A DNA stretch of 64,000 bases, taken from Enoplosus armatus. Its lineage: Eukaryota; Chordata; Actinopteri; Centrarchiformes; Enoplosidae. Below are positions 35,756-48,685 of the stretch, one piece after another; position 1 is the first letter of the stretch, and each line of letters begins with the position of its first letter. Where the stretch lies: positions 6,171,501 to 6,235,500 of the forward strand of contig NC_092201.1 in NCBI RefSeq assembly GCF_043641665.1. Direction: 5' to 3'. The notes beneath the pieces were generated by a model. That model searched no databases. It was not told the origin of the DNA and was given only the letters and a program-made list of their open reading frames with translations. Position numbers and translations under genes: made by a program.

Positions 35756-36203
35756 TTTACCTGTTGACAGACATGAGGGAAACAATCAGGAGGGGATTTG
35801 AGATGGCAAAATTGTCAAAAGGAACGTTTTCTTGAAAGTTATCCTATATTATTATATTTTGAACTTAACTGATGACATGTTTCAGAAGTCCACTACAGAA
35901 AATGACACATTACTTTACTTACTTTGTTTGGGGACACAGAGACTGCAGCTGTAAAACATGGTTAAACAGTTCATCTGCTCTGTATCTGTGGTTGGTGTTG
36001 AGAGTACTATTTTCACTCCCTAATCCAAAATAGCTGTATTTGGAGTTCGTTTGTTGGACTTTTACAGTTTGAACAGTTTAGTTCAAAGTTGGACCTCTCT
36101 GGGGTCTGACTACAAACATAAGTAACGTCAAACACATATTTGATGTCATAACAATGTTTTATAGTAATTTCTTTACTTTATCATCCTCATCAAATGTTCA
36201 AGC

Positions 36204-36425
36204 TCAGTTTGTGTCAACAGGAAGGGTTTCCACTTCAATACTTTCCTGAACATTGGGATTTAATGTCAGAGGAAAAGAAGAATGATGGTTGATTTTACAC
36301 TGATTGTCTTTAAATATAGAGCGGGGTCTGTGGGACCCCAAACAACGAGGATTCATCAACAATAAAAAGGTTAAAAGAATCCAGCCCAAACATATGCAAA
36401 GTCTCAGATAATGCAACAAAGCCAT
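36204..36425 (-). CDS. Unidentified 73-codon open frame with a signal-peptide-like start (speculative)
   Basis: The frame starts MALLHYLRLCICLGW, followed by a leucine-rich hydrophobic run to about residue 24. It then continues RCLGSHRPRSIF and a 40-residue hydrophilic tail with one further Cys and a stop. A TATAAGG lies at 36485-36479 and ATTGG just before the ATG. No homologous family is recognised. It also falls inside a predicted 5' intron of the ecm2-like gene, so a chance open frame is at least as likely. Confidence 0.15.
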   Translation of the reverse strand: MALLHYLRLCICLGWILLTFLLLMNPRCLGSHRPRSIFKDNQCKINHHSSFPLTLNPNVQESIEVETLPVDTN

Positions 36426-36459
36426 TGTCCAATCAGCTTGATTTACGGGTGTTGCTTAC

Positions 36460-36466
36460 CTGACAT
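36460..36466 (-). other. Possible upstream first exon end / alternative start of the ecm2-like gene
   Basis: On the minus strand AACATGTCAG is followed by an excellent donor, GTAAGC (36459-36454). Splicing it to the acceptor CAACAG at 35766-35761 puts this ATG in frame with the main start, adding Met-Ser-Gly-Lys before MELL. If real, the start codon is split from the signal-peptide exon by a 699-base intron. The in-frame join has a one-in-three chance of being accidental. Confidence 0.35.
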
Positions 36467-36597
36467 GTTTGTAGCTTCCTTATATGTCAAAGCTGAGTTC
36501 CTGCATTTGTCTGTGTTATCCGGTTGACCCTACACCTGCCTCTCCGTCTGGACTGAGAAAGTCCAGAAGAAATGGGGCAACCTTTGAACCGCACACA

Positions 36598-36618
36598 CCA
36601 CCACCACCACCACCACCA
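36598..36618. repeat. (CCA)n microsatellite
   Basis: Seven consecutive CCA units following a short CA run. Confidence 0.8.
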
Positions 36619-36629
36619 ACTATACATGA

Positions 36630-39600
36630 CTTTAATGATCTATTTCAGAGCCCCTCTCTGTATGGAGAGTTTTCACACACACACTCTGGGTGAGCCATAG
36701 GTAATGACTCCTCAAATGCTTTATCTGGAAGAGAATTCTCACACTTACCCTCAACGTCAGAGGAATCTGAAGGATCAATAGCGGGAAAGGGGCAACTTTA
36801 GGGGAAGAGGGGTCAGAGGTGACGGCTGTTTTTTTTTTTGTTTTTTTTTACAGTGGCTACTGTTTGCTCCACTGTGGGGAGACATTAGCATCCCAGTGGT
36901 TACATGGGGGTGACAAGTAGCTCCTGGAAACTGCTTGGCCTTTGACCCGTATGCTAATAATCTGCTGTATTTCAGGAAGTCTGGGGAGTGCTGATGCTAT
37001 TGAGTGATTTTATAGAAATGTAAACGCAACTGCTCCAAGTTAGATCCTTGAATGAGCTTCATTTCATGAACAGAATGGGAAAAATGATGACTGGTCTTTT
37101 CTGTAAGAAATCACAATCATGATCAAAGAATGATAACATCTTTCCAACTACGTCACATATTTGAATTAGAATAAAGTCTTCAGTGACTTTTACAGATGTG
37201 GTTAAAAGCTAGGATTTAGGTTATGATCATTTTTGCCAAGATTAATGATCACAGTGGTGAAAACAAACAAGTAAATTATCAAAATTGTTGCAGATTACGC
37301 TTCTGACTATCGACAAATCGGATTAATTGATTATGGTGGAATCCCTTGGTTTATCATCATTTGGTACTGATGTTTAACATTCAGTCCATTGGTCAATTCA
37401 GGTTTATTAGACTAATTAGATTTACTATCAATCTTTTATTCCAACAAAATGCAAAAATTCTACTTTCAAAAAAACACACGAGGAAGTACTGTGACACTGC
37501 AGATGTCAGATAGTTCTCAAACAGATGTTTTCTTTCCTTCTCAGCTGCACTGTCTATATTTGTGTGGGAAGAAAAAGTGTGTGTCTACTTCCAGCAATCA
37601 GACACTCAACCAACTGGGTCTCAGAATATCAAGTTCTTGATGTCCTTTGTGTTTTCGTCACATCGTACATCATGTCAGCTCATAACAAGGCCGAGCATTC
37701 CTTTCAGACTATCCCAAATTCAGTCAGTATTTCAAACAAAGGCAAACACATTTTTAGTGAAGCCTTTGACCAGAATGTGTGACAGCAGAAAATAAGTATC
37801 TGCTTTCTTGAAACAGAACACTGTTCTTCCACACACACGTCAACACACATACTCTACATGCTGACATCTAGTGTGCAAAACATGAACTGTGAAAAGATAG
37901 AAACTGAGCTACAATACCTTTAACAGCCACAAAGTGGCAGCATGTATCCACACATAACTGCACGTGTTGCCCTGAGAGAGCCTTGTGTTGCATAACATTG
38001 CATGGGAAATACAGCATATGGGTTTTAATGTCTTTGTCTGTGTTTGTGCTCAAATCGATTCTGTTCTTCTGGACCATGGAAAGAAAGAAAAATAAGATAA
38101 TCCACATGAATACTGAGTGGCAGGAATAGGAGACTTGATTGAAATTTAAAGCCCTCGAGAAGACGTCTCTTAACACCTTGAGCTGTGGCATCTCATTTCC
38201 TGTCGAAGGTGACGTAATGTATAGGAGAGTGGGTGTGAAAAGCAGCAATAATGGAAGGAACAGAGAGGTGGGGGTGGTTTCTTATTAGACCTACACCTGT
38301 TTTAGGCTAAATAACACCAGTGTTTTTCAGTGTGTATAGGCCTACTACCCCTACCCTTTTACCACAAATAATGACACATACCTCCTGACATAAGCTGTAA
38401 GAGAACATTGCTTTGTTTTACCCTCCCATCAAGCCCTTTCAGTAAAACCTCCACTTTATCTGTCTCAAGCTTTGATACCTCAAATACAGCTTCAAAAATC
38501 CCTTTCACAGACAAAGCTCGTGATATAAAAGCTGCCTGTCTGGACTTTTGCCTTCTAGCTAAATCACTTGTACAGTTGAATGATTGTTCACCAGTGCACC
38601 CAGATGCCCTGACAGCTGCCCACAGGCCTCACCAGTAGCCCTTACCCTTGTAGGTTTTTTTTTTTATTCTTTGGCAAAGCCCCAAATGTAAGGAAAATCT
38701 TTTTTAAACGATCAAAGAATAATGATTTTTTTCCCAGCTAGGTCACAGATTTGAATCAATATAGTGGCATTTACAGATGTGGTTTAAATGCTAGGATTTG
38801 GGTTATGGTCATTTTTGCCTTAAAAGTTGATTTTATTCATTTATTTTCTGTTTTATGCAGCTTGGACATTAAAAAAGAATCTATTTGTAGCCTGTCAACT
38901 GGGCTCAGTGGACAAATAATGACCTCAGTGGTGAAGACAAACCTGAAAGCCGGGTATGTGTCGTGAGTTTGTCACCAAAAAGCTGAGGTCAGGGCAGGTA
39001 AGTGTGGAATTTGCGTGAGGTTTTGGTCTGAATGGGTGCATGTGTGTGTCGACAGGCGGGGTACGACTGAGTAAATGTGAGTATGGGTGTGTGATTTTAG
39101 TCATGTGTGCAGGTGCGGGCCACCGTAGAGCTTCTGGTGTGTATCGATGTAGGTTATGGTAATTGGACAGATAATTGATGACAACATTAACACCGCTTGC
39201 CTTGAGGTTTTCTTTTTCTTTTGAAGAACACACAATCTAATTTACAGTAAACAGACCAAACATCAATATTATGTAACTAGAGGGCATAAATCCAGCAGGG
39301 AGGGCGACAAAAAGAAAGAAGAATTGAGTAGAATTAGGTAGTGGGAAATACAGGCAGCAGAAGGAGAAGGCTTGAGTGACAGCACGGCTGTGTAAAAATG
39401 AACCCACCCCCAAACTATCCCATCTGTTCGGAGCCTGACTGCTGGCGGTTGTGGCGGCGGCGGCGGGGGGTTAACAAGGGCAAAGGGCAAAGGTCACAGA
39501 CTGTGATCAATTTGTTGGCTAAGACTGTCAGAGCCACATTTGTGTGCAGTGTGTGACTCTCTTGACAACAGCTCACAATGGAAACAGACTTTGCCATCCT

Positions 39601-40890
39601 ATAGGAGCATTTTCCTACCGTTCATGTGTCTGAAGTGAATGCATTGGCCGAACCTGCTGTACCTATCAGTAACACTGTCGCTGCAAACTGAGTCAAGCCA
39701 AGAATAAATGCTGTGATGCATTATCTTGCACTATACAGATATTACTGAGAGGCTAATGTGTTTTGAGATATGTGCGGTAAATATAACAGGATGTTTGGAC
39801 CTATGAGAATCTAATTGATCAAAACCTTCATAGTGAATAAAAGAGTGAATTAAAATTACCGTGGGAACAAAGAACAGTGTGCAGATTGTACTTTTTTTGC
39901 CACACTTTTTTTAACGTTTCTAACGTTACATATACATAGTTCTGCTGCCAGGCATGTGAGGACAAAGTAAACATTAACAAACACTGATAATTCCAGTTAA
40001 GAGGTATTTGGCAGCAGAATGGAGACTTTGTGCTGTCCGCGATGGTTCATATTTTTGAGCAATTGAACAACCTGAACGTTATTTACAAAATGCCAGACTG
40101 TGCTCTCTTTTCTTAAAAAGAAAAGAGGAACAGAGGTCCAGTAATTTGTGTTTGTATCAGAATAAGAGAGACAGAAGTGCGCAGACTACTTTTCTTTCTA
40201 CATCCAAATATTTTTCCTGCTTTTTCTCCAGAGAGGGGTAGGAGTCATCATGAGCGAAGGCCTTGCGACAGTCTGCAGCACTATGTTGTCTTAACCTTGC
40301 CTAGAATAGCTCCGCCAAATTAAACCTGTGTTTTTGTTTTGGTATGGAGTTCTTGTGTGTCAGAAAATTCAACATGGCAAGAAGAGGGTTGAGGACGAGG
40401 GAGGAGAGCTGGGAGAGGAGGAGAAAAAGGAATTTCAAAAACACAGTTTAGACTTTCGGGCTCTTTTTACACTCAGCTTTGAAGTTTTAGTGAGAAGTCC
40501 TTTTGAAATCAAAAGCTCAAACTGGAATAGAAGTTATTTCTTGGGCGTTAATGAAGCTTATCTCGCAGGTCTGCAGGTCAGTCAGCTCCTCATAAACAGC
40601 ACGTCCACGGTCAGGACAGGCTGATCCAAACAAGGTCAGGTCAGGAGAGGCTGAAGGGACGAGAACACTGCATACAAAAAGTACAATATCAACGTGGTTT
40701 ACTCTATGACACAGTCAGTAAACTGAGGAGACAGGGCAGAATATAAAAGAGGTTATTATCGTTTCATTAGAAACCAAATTAAACTATGAAAACATATTAT
40801 CTTAGTAGTTTTATCTTCCTGTCTCTTTGTCCAAGAAGACTCATCTCTAAAATGGATCCTCTGTTTGGAGACCTCAGGAGGCTTATTGAT
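36630..40890. other. Intergenic stretch upstream of the ecm2-like gene
   Basis: No supported exon or recognised transposon. Simple items: T runs near 36830-36850 and 38657-38667, and a (GGC) run at about 39448-39465. Confidence 0.4.
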
Positions 40891-40892
40891 TG

Positions 40893-40894
<2 letters not shown>

Positions 40895-40950
<56 letters not shown>
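40895..40950. repeat. (CA)n microsatellite
   Basis: About 28 uninterrupted CA units, the longest dinucleotide array in the window. Confidence 0.93.
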
Positions 40951-40953
<3 letters not shown>

Positions 40954-41224
40954 TCACATGTACAAGCCTTTGCATCCTCACAATTGATGTTTCCCATGAA
41001 GAAGACAACTCACCCATATTTTTTTTCTCTCTCTATGTGGAGAAGAAAAAGCAACAATTTGAGGCAGCGTTGACATTTGGCCGCCACATATTGCGCTGAA
41101 GCAAGAGCAATGTTGAAGCACTGTAGCAGAGCGACTCCTTTTGTCCTTTTTAAATTACTCCATTGTTCCTCCAGAGTGACTCATATTTCTGAAATCTCCA
41201 TTTAGAGCACAATGATATTGCTCA

Positions 41225-41255
41225 TTGTGTGTGTGTGCGTGTGTGTGTGTGTGTG
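41225..41255. repeat. (TG)n microsatellite
   Basis: TG units with one CG interruption. Confidence 0.85.
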
Positions 41256-42613
41256 CATGCTTAGCCGATTATTGATGCTATCAGCCAAGAGAAGCTCTCC
41301 ATATGCTATATGATGCATGTATCAGGCCAGTCGATCAACTAGTCTGCTCTGTTAAACTCTGCATCCTCTCACTTTTGCCTTTTATTCTCCACGTGCACCT
41401 CTACACACTGCGTGTACAAATCTGCGGAGGCAACAAGTGTGAAATATGTGGGTGGAAAAATGTAAAGGATGTATACAGAGGTGGTATTGTTTCAGCAGGA
41501 CACAGGGACAGATGGACGGACAATGTTTTGCTGGGTGATGTGGGTCATTGGTCTTGGTTAACAATTCTCCAGTGTTATTAAGCAATCTGTCACACTGCAA
41601 AAACACGTGGACTGACAGATAAGGTCAGAGTTAGATGTTTTTTCTTTCTCTCACTTGTGATTTCCTCTTTCAGTACAGCATGACAAGTAAACATACTACA
41701 ACTACTTAAAGGGCTTAAAGCTGCTTTAATCAATATGCATATAAATAGTGGTTCAAATGACTGTGAAAGTGTTTCAGAATCTTTTAGCTCATTGTTTTGT
41801 TTTTCTGACCCTCAACTTTGCTGTTTTAGTTCACTCTCACGGCTCTCATCTTCATTTTCAGGCTGTTTTCTGCAAAAAAGCTCTTAAAAACCTTGTGTAC
41901 GCTACCTGCACAGCAACAAACCCCAGACAGACAAAGTCAGAAACTAGCTAGCGAACATAGATATGGGTCAGTGAGAATATCTCAGTCTAAGTCAGAAATA
42001 TTGGACTTACACTGCTAATGTTGCCTTGTATCTGCTGGATGTGTAAACAGGAATCTGCATGCTAACAAATTCACCTTGTCAACATAAAGTTGGCCAAACA
42101 ATTAACAACAGTTAACGCAGTTTTAGAGATCACAAACAAGTACACACACTCTGAGGCAAACAAGTACCTGCTGAATAAAAAAGTAATGTAAAAAATGATT
42201 CTAATCTTATTTCCTTTAAAAACAACATACAACTGTTTGATACTATTTTCTCTGTATGGACTTACAGAAAGACGTGTGTAGCCTTTAAAATAAACTAAAA
42301 TAAAAAGTATAAACTTAAAACATGAACTTATCCTGTTGCCATTTTACCCACTATCACATCCCTGCATTAAAAAAGAGAAGTGAGAAAAGTGGAAAGAAGT
42401 TTAGAAAAAGTCCCAATGATACTTAAAAGTCCTCTCACCTAATTCTCTGCCATGAAAGACAAAGAACACACACATCCAAGTTATAAGAAAACATAAAGAC
42501 ATACAGTTGTAAATGTAATTTCTTCTCGTCTTTAATGAACAGATGCCAATAAAAACTAGTTCCGGTTACTTGTGTTTTACTATAACAACCAAGTCAGCCC
42601 ACATTGTGTGTCT

Positions 42614-42652
42614 TTGTGTGTGTGTGTGTGTGTGTGTGCGTGTGTGTGTGCG
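42614..42652. repeat. (TG)n microsatellite
   Basis: TG units with CG interruptions. Confidence 0.88.
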
Positions 42653-42689
42653 CATGGCGAGGGGCCCTTGTTATTATGTCCTGCTGCTT

Positions 42690-42815
42690 TTCAATGGAAC
42701 AGCTGTGCGGAGTCTCCAGCCGCCTCCAAACAAGGCACAGGCTGCCTGGCAACTGCCCTCCCATTGGCCAACTTTCCACCTCCTCTGACCAATCGCACGG
42801 ACCACGCGATGAGGA
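42690..42815. promoter_or_regulatory. Possible regulatory patch with two opposed CCAAT boxes
   Basis: A G+C-richer island between a TG repeat and a GA repeat. It carries CCCATTGGCC (inverted CCAAT) at 42759-42768 and GACCAATCG (direct) at 42788-42796. There is no associated exon, so promoter function is only a possibility. Confidence 0.2.
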
Positions 42816-42839
42816 AGTGAATGGGGGAGAAAAACACAA

Positions 42840-42868
42840 CAGAGAGAGAGAGTGAGAGAGAGAGAGAA
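42840..42868. repeat. (GA)n microsatellite
   Basis: GA units with one TG interruption. Confidence 0.85.
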
Positions 42869-42999
42869 CAGAAAGGATTGTGAGAAAGTTTGCTGTGAAA
42901 AACACTGAAGGAGTTGAGGAGCGAGATTTCAGCTCGTGTTTCCAACAGCGGGTGATAAGATTGAGAAAGCAGAATGAGAGCACAGAGACTAATCATACT

Positions 43000-44265
43000 T
43001 AGAAGTGAGCACTTTTAAAAGCTTTAATCTCTTTCCAGACAGATTTGCATGTAAAGCTTTTAATGTTTCTCAAATCCTGTCTTTGGTAAATTCCAGCATT
43101 TCGCTCTATTAGCTCTGACCTTTTCGAATACAACGGAACAATTCTGAAAGGGAACAAATCTACATGGTTTTCTAAAACCACAGTCTTGACACAAAAAGAG
43201 GCCAATCAGAGACGCAAGACATGAAAAGACCTGCCTGATGTGTAGGGGTGTTTCAACAAACAAAAGACTGACGCATTTACGCATTTCTCGGATCCCTTTT
43301 GCCACATCGATCCGAGGCGAGTCCGTTTTGAGTGACAACGAGAAGGTGGTGACTTTTCTCTATCGATGTTGTTTGGCAGTCTGAGACATGCCACTGCAAA
43401 ACCTGCGTTTCCAGGGCTTTGAATGGGTTTACTGGGGGATTTGAGTCACATCTCTTGGGGATAATAAGTGTTTGTTTTACACTAGCTGTGACGCATGCAG
43501 TTGCTAGATGTGAGGTCGGAAGATGAGAAAAAAAACATTGTTGGAGGACTTGTTGAGGGTGATAAACAATAGTGTGTGTATATAAGTGTGTGTGTGTGTA
43601 TTCAGCATCTCACCTTTATGTGGGTGTACAGTATATAGTGTGCACGTGTGAGCTTTGTAGACAAGTAGGTGGGCTTCACGCTCCGATACATCCTGTAATT
43701 ACCAATCAAAGTGTCGAGCAGATCTTTGTGAGACTGCACGACACGACACACGCAGCTCTTCTCTCCCCTGGAGGTCACACTTCCTACGAAATCTCAGTTG
43801 CAGCTTATCCCAAAAAACAACAAGACCAGTTAAGAGACAGAAACACGAAGAAGGAGCGAGGCAGCCGGTGTGATGTGGTAAAGAAGAAGGCTATGAACTG
43901 CATAGATCTGCTTGCTTAAAAAAAGCATGTGCAAACACTCTTGTAATTACAGATAGACACACCAGTGGAGACAAATACAAGCAAACCCAACCCGGGGTTG
44001 CGTCATTTGTCGCAATGTAAAATATACAACCATATATATATGCTGACATGGTGAAGTTGTGGGCGACTGAGTCAGTGGATGTGATGACCACCAGCAGCTC
44101 CACGGCGTTGGTGATACAGCTGACACAGTTCACACAGCTCGTAGTACACACGGTACATCACTATCTGCCACAGAGATTTTGTAACTGACCTACATTTGCA
44201 GCACAAATGAGAAGCAACAGAATACTCATGATGGCATTTTATTTTGTAAATATTAGTGCTAAAGG
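43000..44265. other. Intergenic stretch
   Basis: No coding or mobile sequence recognised; short TG runs near 43570-43600. Confidence 0.4.
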
Positions 44266-44267
44266 TT

Positions 44268-44535
44268 AGCAAATTAACCGATTAGTTGATTGACAGCAAT
44301 TTTGATAATTGATTGATTGTTTAAGTCATTTGTCAGTAACAAATGACCAAAGTTTTACTGCTTCCACCTGCTAAAATGTGAGAATTCGCTGCTTTCATTG
44401 TAAACTGAACCTCTTTGGGATTAGGACTGTTGTTCAGACAGAACACAAAATGTGAAGACGCCACTTTAGACTCTGGGGAATTGTGATGGGCATTTTTTCC
44501 TGACAGTTTTTAGACTAAACCTTCAAAAATCAATT
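44268..44535 (+). repeat. Family A repeat (copy 2)
   Basis: Starts AAATTAACCGATTAGTTGATT, continues GTGAGAATTCGCTGCTTTC and CTCTTTGGGATTAGGACTG. It ends GGGGAATTGTGATGGGCATT and TTTTAGACTAAACC. Same order as the copies at 285 and 33315. Confidence 0.75.
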
Positions 44536-44539
44536 CATG

Positions 44540-47500
44540 ATCCTCTGGTTTCTTTCAGGGTGTTTATCCTTGACGTGTTCTAACATATGCAAGTGTAATC
44601 TGTTATATGATCTGAGAAATAACATAAATCTACTTTAATGGAGTGCATTCACCCATTCATCTAGAGCATACAGAGAAAGTTCTGGTAATATAATGCACTG
44701 TCATCTGTTCTGGGCACGGCAGACATGCCCTGACATGCAAAAAGATTCACAAATGAAAGCATTTGGTTTCTCACACAGGGATGGCAGGTTTATTAGGCAG
44801 CTTGCCTGTGGCGAGTAGTTTTCACATTGAAGTAAAGCAAAATTTACCCCACTTGTCAGCGCATGATTGCAGACTAATGAAACCTCAGGCCTGCGGCGCT
44901 ACAGCTGAAAATCCTGCAATTCCTTCCCTGCTTATAATAAATTAAGTAGATAGAAAGTAGGCTACTGTTGGCTTTTCAGCACTGGGCCAATTATAATTTA
45001 ATTTAGACTTACCCTCTTTAAGGATTAACTATTGTTTCGTTCTTCAAAAATTACAGTTGGTTATATACTCCAACTTCCTGCATCAAGTTAGCAAAGTGTT
45101 TTGTGGTCCGGCCCTCTCAAAGATACACTCCAACAGTTTTCATCCATCTTGATGAGCTGTCGGTCTACTGTAGCCTGAGGCTCAAACTGGCACTAACTGT
45201 AAACAGAGCAACTGTTGAAGAGGGAGACAACAAGTGCTGGCAAACTGCTGTAAAAATAGTAATGCTGGTGTTCGGGGACTTCTGTCTGCAGCGGGGCGAG
45301 TGTTGCTGTTGCTTCTTTTCTGCCAGTTTTCATGATGTTGCAAGTTTTGGAATATGTCTTCAGCTCAAACATACAGACAGACGTGATAAATTACCATTTT
45401 ATACTTGAAATTATACTTGAATTATACTATGAAAACTACTCACAATGAAGTCAGTGGACTATCCAGAGCAACCAGGACTGGAGAGGTTCCTAACGTTGCT
45501 CTATGCTAACAGTTAGCTAACGTTAGCCCACTTCACTTCTGTGCTGCAACGTTTTTGCTTAATTTAATTTTTGCTAAATTTTTTTGCTCAGCGCCATCAC
45601 TGACTTAAACTATCAGTGACTAACAAATAGTTTTAAGTTGTGGGACCAAAATATTGACGGATAAACAGTTTAACCCTGCCAGAAGGATCCAGCAGAGGGT
45701 ACCATACAGTGGGTGTGTACATTATCAAGGTTTTATCACATGAGAAATCAGATGGGTGTGCCTCTGTGATTTTGTGTGTCTGTTTATAATGTTTGCACAC
45801 TTAACTTCAACGTTAAGGGATTCTATTCTTCTATGTACAGTAGTCTAGTATGTGGGTGTGCAAGAACAGTTTATTTGTACCAGAATAAATAAGCAGTTGG
45901 CATAATTTTGGAGATATTGTTTTAGTTTAGTTTTTCAGACGTGTGGCCTGGAATCTCTGGGTCATCCACAGGACATCAACCCCTAATTGTGTAACAAATA
46001 CCTGAGGGGCGTTTACCCAAGCTGACCAATTGCAGTTCAAATCAATAATGACCCCAGCTCTTTCAGAGACTACATGTTTGAGAAAACAGCTTCAATCTGC
46101 TCCCACTGTGCTGCCCAGACAATCCCAGCCTAATCCATGGAGTCCAGTCCTGGATTACCATGTCTGCTCCACCCACAATCTCCGCATTATGGAAATTATA
46201 CAGGATTATATGAACTCACGCACACACACATCACACAAGGACACAGACTCCTGGCATAAAACCTGTGCAACATCCCCAGGACATCTTTCTGTTTTCCTGA
46301 AAACACTGATTACACCTGTCAGATTAGGTGGCGTGGAGTAGATTTTAGAAAACCAGCTCCACACAACACAAACAAAGCATTTAGGCTGATTTCCTCTTAT
46401 CTGGCAGGAGTGGGAACAACATGGCAACTCTCAAATGCAGATTTTGTTTTGTTTGGTGCATGGGAACATGTTGCCATAGTGACCGTGATACCGATTTCTT
46501 GGTGGAAGTGTTATGCAGGCTTGAGATTTCAAGCTCCAGCAGACGGTTTCGATTCAGTGTCACAGAAGTTGAGTGTGTTTTTTGAATGGTTCAGAGCAAG
46601 TAAATGAATGAGGGAGAAAAGGAACGAGATTTTGTGAATGTGTATTATGCGTCTTCACGAGTGAGTGTGAGTGAATGTTCTCTGTGCATGTTCGTGTGTA
46701 GTGGTTTCAGCATGTGGGGTAATGGTTCTGAATGGGCCGATCTAGATGAAAGTCATATTATTAGCAGATGGTTCAGTGAAGCACCGGCGGCTCCAGCAGA
46801 ACTTCATCATTAGCCATGTGAGCTCTCCGTTGGTCTTATTTTTCTTCTCTCAATCCAGCAAAAAATGTGCGGAACCACTGATCTGGTCTTTGTTCACATG
46901 CGTCCTTCATTTTCCACCAGCTTTATTCCCCTTTTCCGCCGCAGACAGGAACATTTTGAGAAGAGCTCATGCAAAGACTTTGAAATGATAAAAAAAAGTG
47001 AATGGCTGTGTGTTAGAAATGAATGAACATGCAGGTGAGAAATTGCTGCGGTTGAAAATGTGACACTTGATAGTAAAGGTGCTCTTGTGCACGGAGCCAC
47101 TTATCAAACATTGCTAATTGATACATATCAAAAGCCCATGCATGTGCTCTCAGCAGCTTTGCAAGTAGAGACTACGAAGAGGTCTCAGGTTGGATCCAAG
47201 CAGTTGTTTCTAAGCCAAACGCAAAAACATCTGCTTGGCTTTCAAGATGTCGGCGCAGCAGCTAGTCCACTTTGCTGAGCTCTGCACTGAAGTATTGATA
47301 TTTTCAACCTTTCTCACATGCAGATAAATGTCTCAAGTGTTTTTGTGTTTGACATAATAATATGACCGTTGACGAGAACATTTTGAATTGTTCTGACAAC
47401 TAAATAAAACAAGATCGATTGCGCAGAGAGTTTGACTGGTCCCCTACCAGGTGCAGAGAAGCTAGTCCCTGTCCTTCTTCAACTAACCAAGATGTCTATG

Positions 47501-48640
47501 GCCATCAATGGAAAGCTGAGCCCATCATCCCAGCTGCACCAACGAGGCTGATGAAAGGAGGCGGCTTCTGACCGAGCTCACCTGCCTATTCAACTGCTCC
47601 AGAGGGAGATGCACAGCAAAAACAAAGGAAGGAGGGAGAATATACATATTATTTTTTTGCTAGCTGGCTTGCGGATATGGTGGGGCAAAATCGCACTGCA
47701 CGCTAGCTCAGAAACCCAGTCTGAAACAGCGACTGTGGTCCATCTTTATAAGGTTCAATAACTTCAGCGGCAAGTAGAAAGTATTAGAGGCTTTGAGACG
47801 CAAGGCTCTAGTATACGAGGGGTCTAAAATACCTTAATGCCTTAAATGTAAAATTGCCCACACAAAAGTGCACCTAACATTCCGAAACATAAAACCATCC
47901 TTTCCTTTTCCAATTTTCTTAATAGCGTTTCTCCTACTTTTCCAGCATTTTCCAGCCGTTTGTATTATTTTCTTGCCATTATCTTTGAGCACAGCCCTCT
48001 GTAGAAGTGGATGATGAGTAGTTTTGTGTAAATGATCCTGGCTTAAACAGTGATTTACATCCCTGGGTAAAGGCTCAGTGGTCCAGACACATTCCCGGGC
48101 TGCTCAGAAGCTGTATTTTCCCCTTCAGTCTGCAGGCTCCTGCAAACCTCTGCAGGCAATAGACATTAAAGGGCAATGCATTTTTCTATAATTAGATGGT
48201 GAAATGGCACATTGAAAATAATGAGGAGTGTGTGTGGAGATGTGGATGTATGTAAATTAGAATTTTATGCAGGAGAAACCGTGTCCTCTTGCACACATGA
48301 ACTTTAGTAGGATGAGTGGTCACTTTGATGGGAGCTAATCCTGATGCTAATGAAAATAAATCTAAAACGCATGTTTTCTTGAGGGAGTCTTGCATATTTG
48401 TATGTGTGCATGTACAGTTTTCAATGCCTAGGCGGTGCGCGCCAACCTTCTGATCCTCACAGAAGGAGACCTTGTTTACTAGAAAGTTTTTTTTTTTAGA
48501 GAAAATCTCAGCCAATTACTGTCAGATATAAAACTCTGGTGTGCAAAAAGCTGGTGTGATTTGTGGAATTGGCTGTGATCAAGACTCATACACGAATGCT
48601 TCTTCAAAGAGGCCAGAGATTTAAAGTGTTGCATTACAGA
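44540..48640. other. Intergenic stretch
   Basis: No supported exon. Open frames at 45103-45408 and 46030-46341 lack splice logic or recognisable domains. GTTAGCTAACGTTAGCC near 45510 is a motif often met in fish repeats. Confidence 0.4.
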
Positions 48641-48685
48641 GTTAACAAACACCGTTGGGAACATGTACATTGCCTTTAGAGTCAT

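Noticed and set aside
36598..36618. Possible proline-rich coding run
   Set aside because: A (CCA)n microsatellite with no surrounding exon structure.
40786..41099. Frames encoding His-Thr or Cys-Val runs
   Set aside because: Products of the CA microsatellite; the same applies to frames at 14427, 42543, 49892 and 51532.
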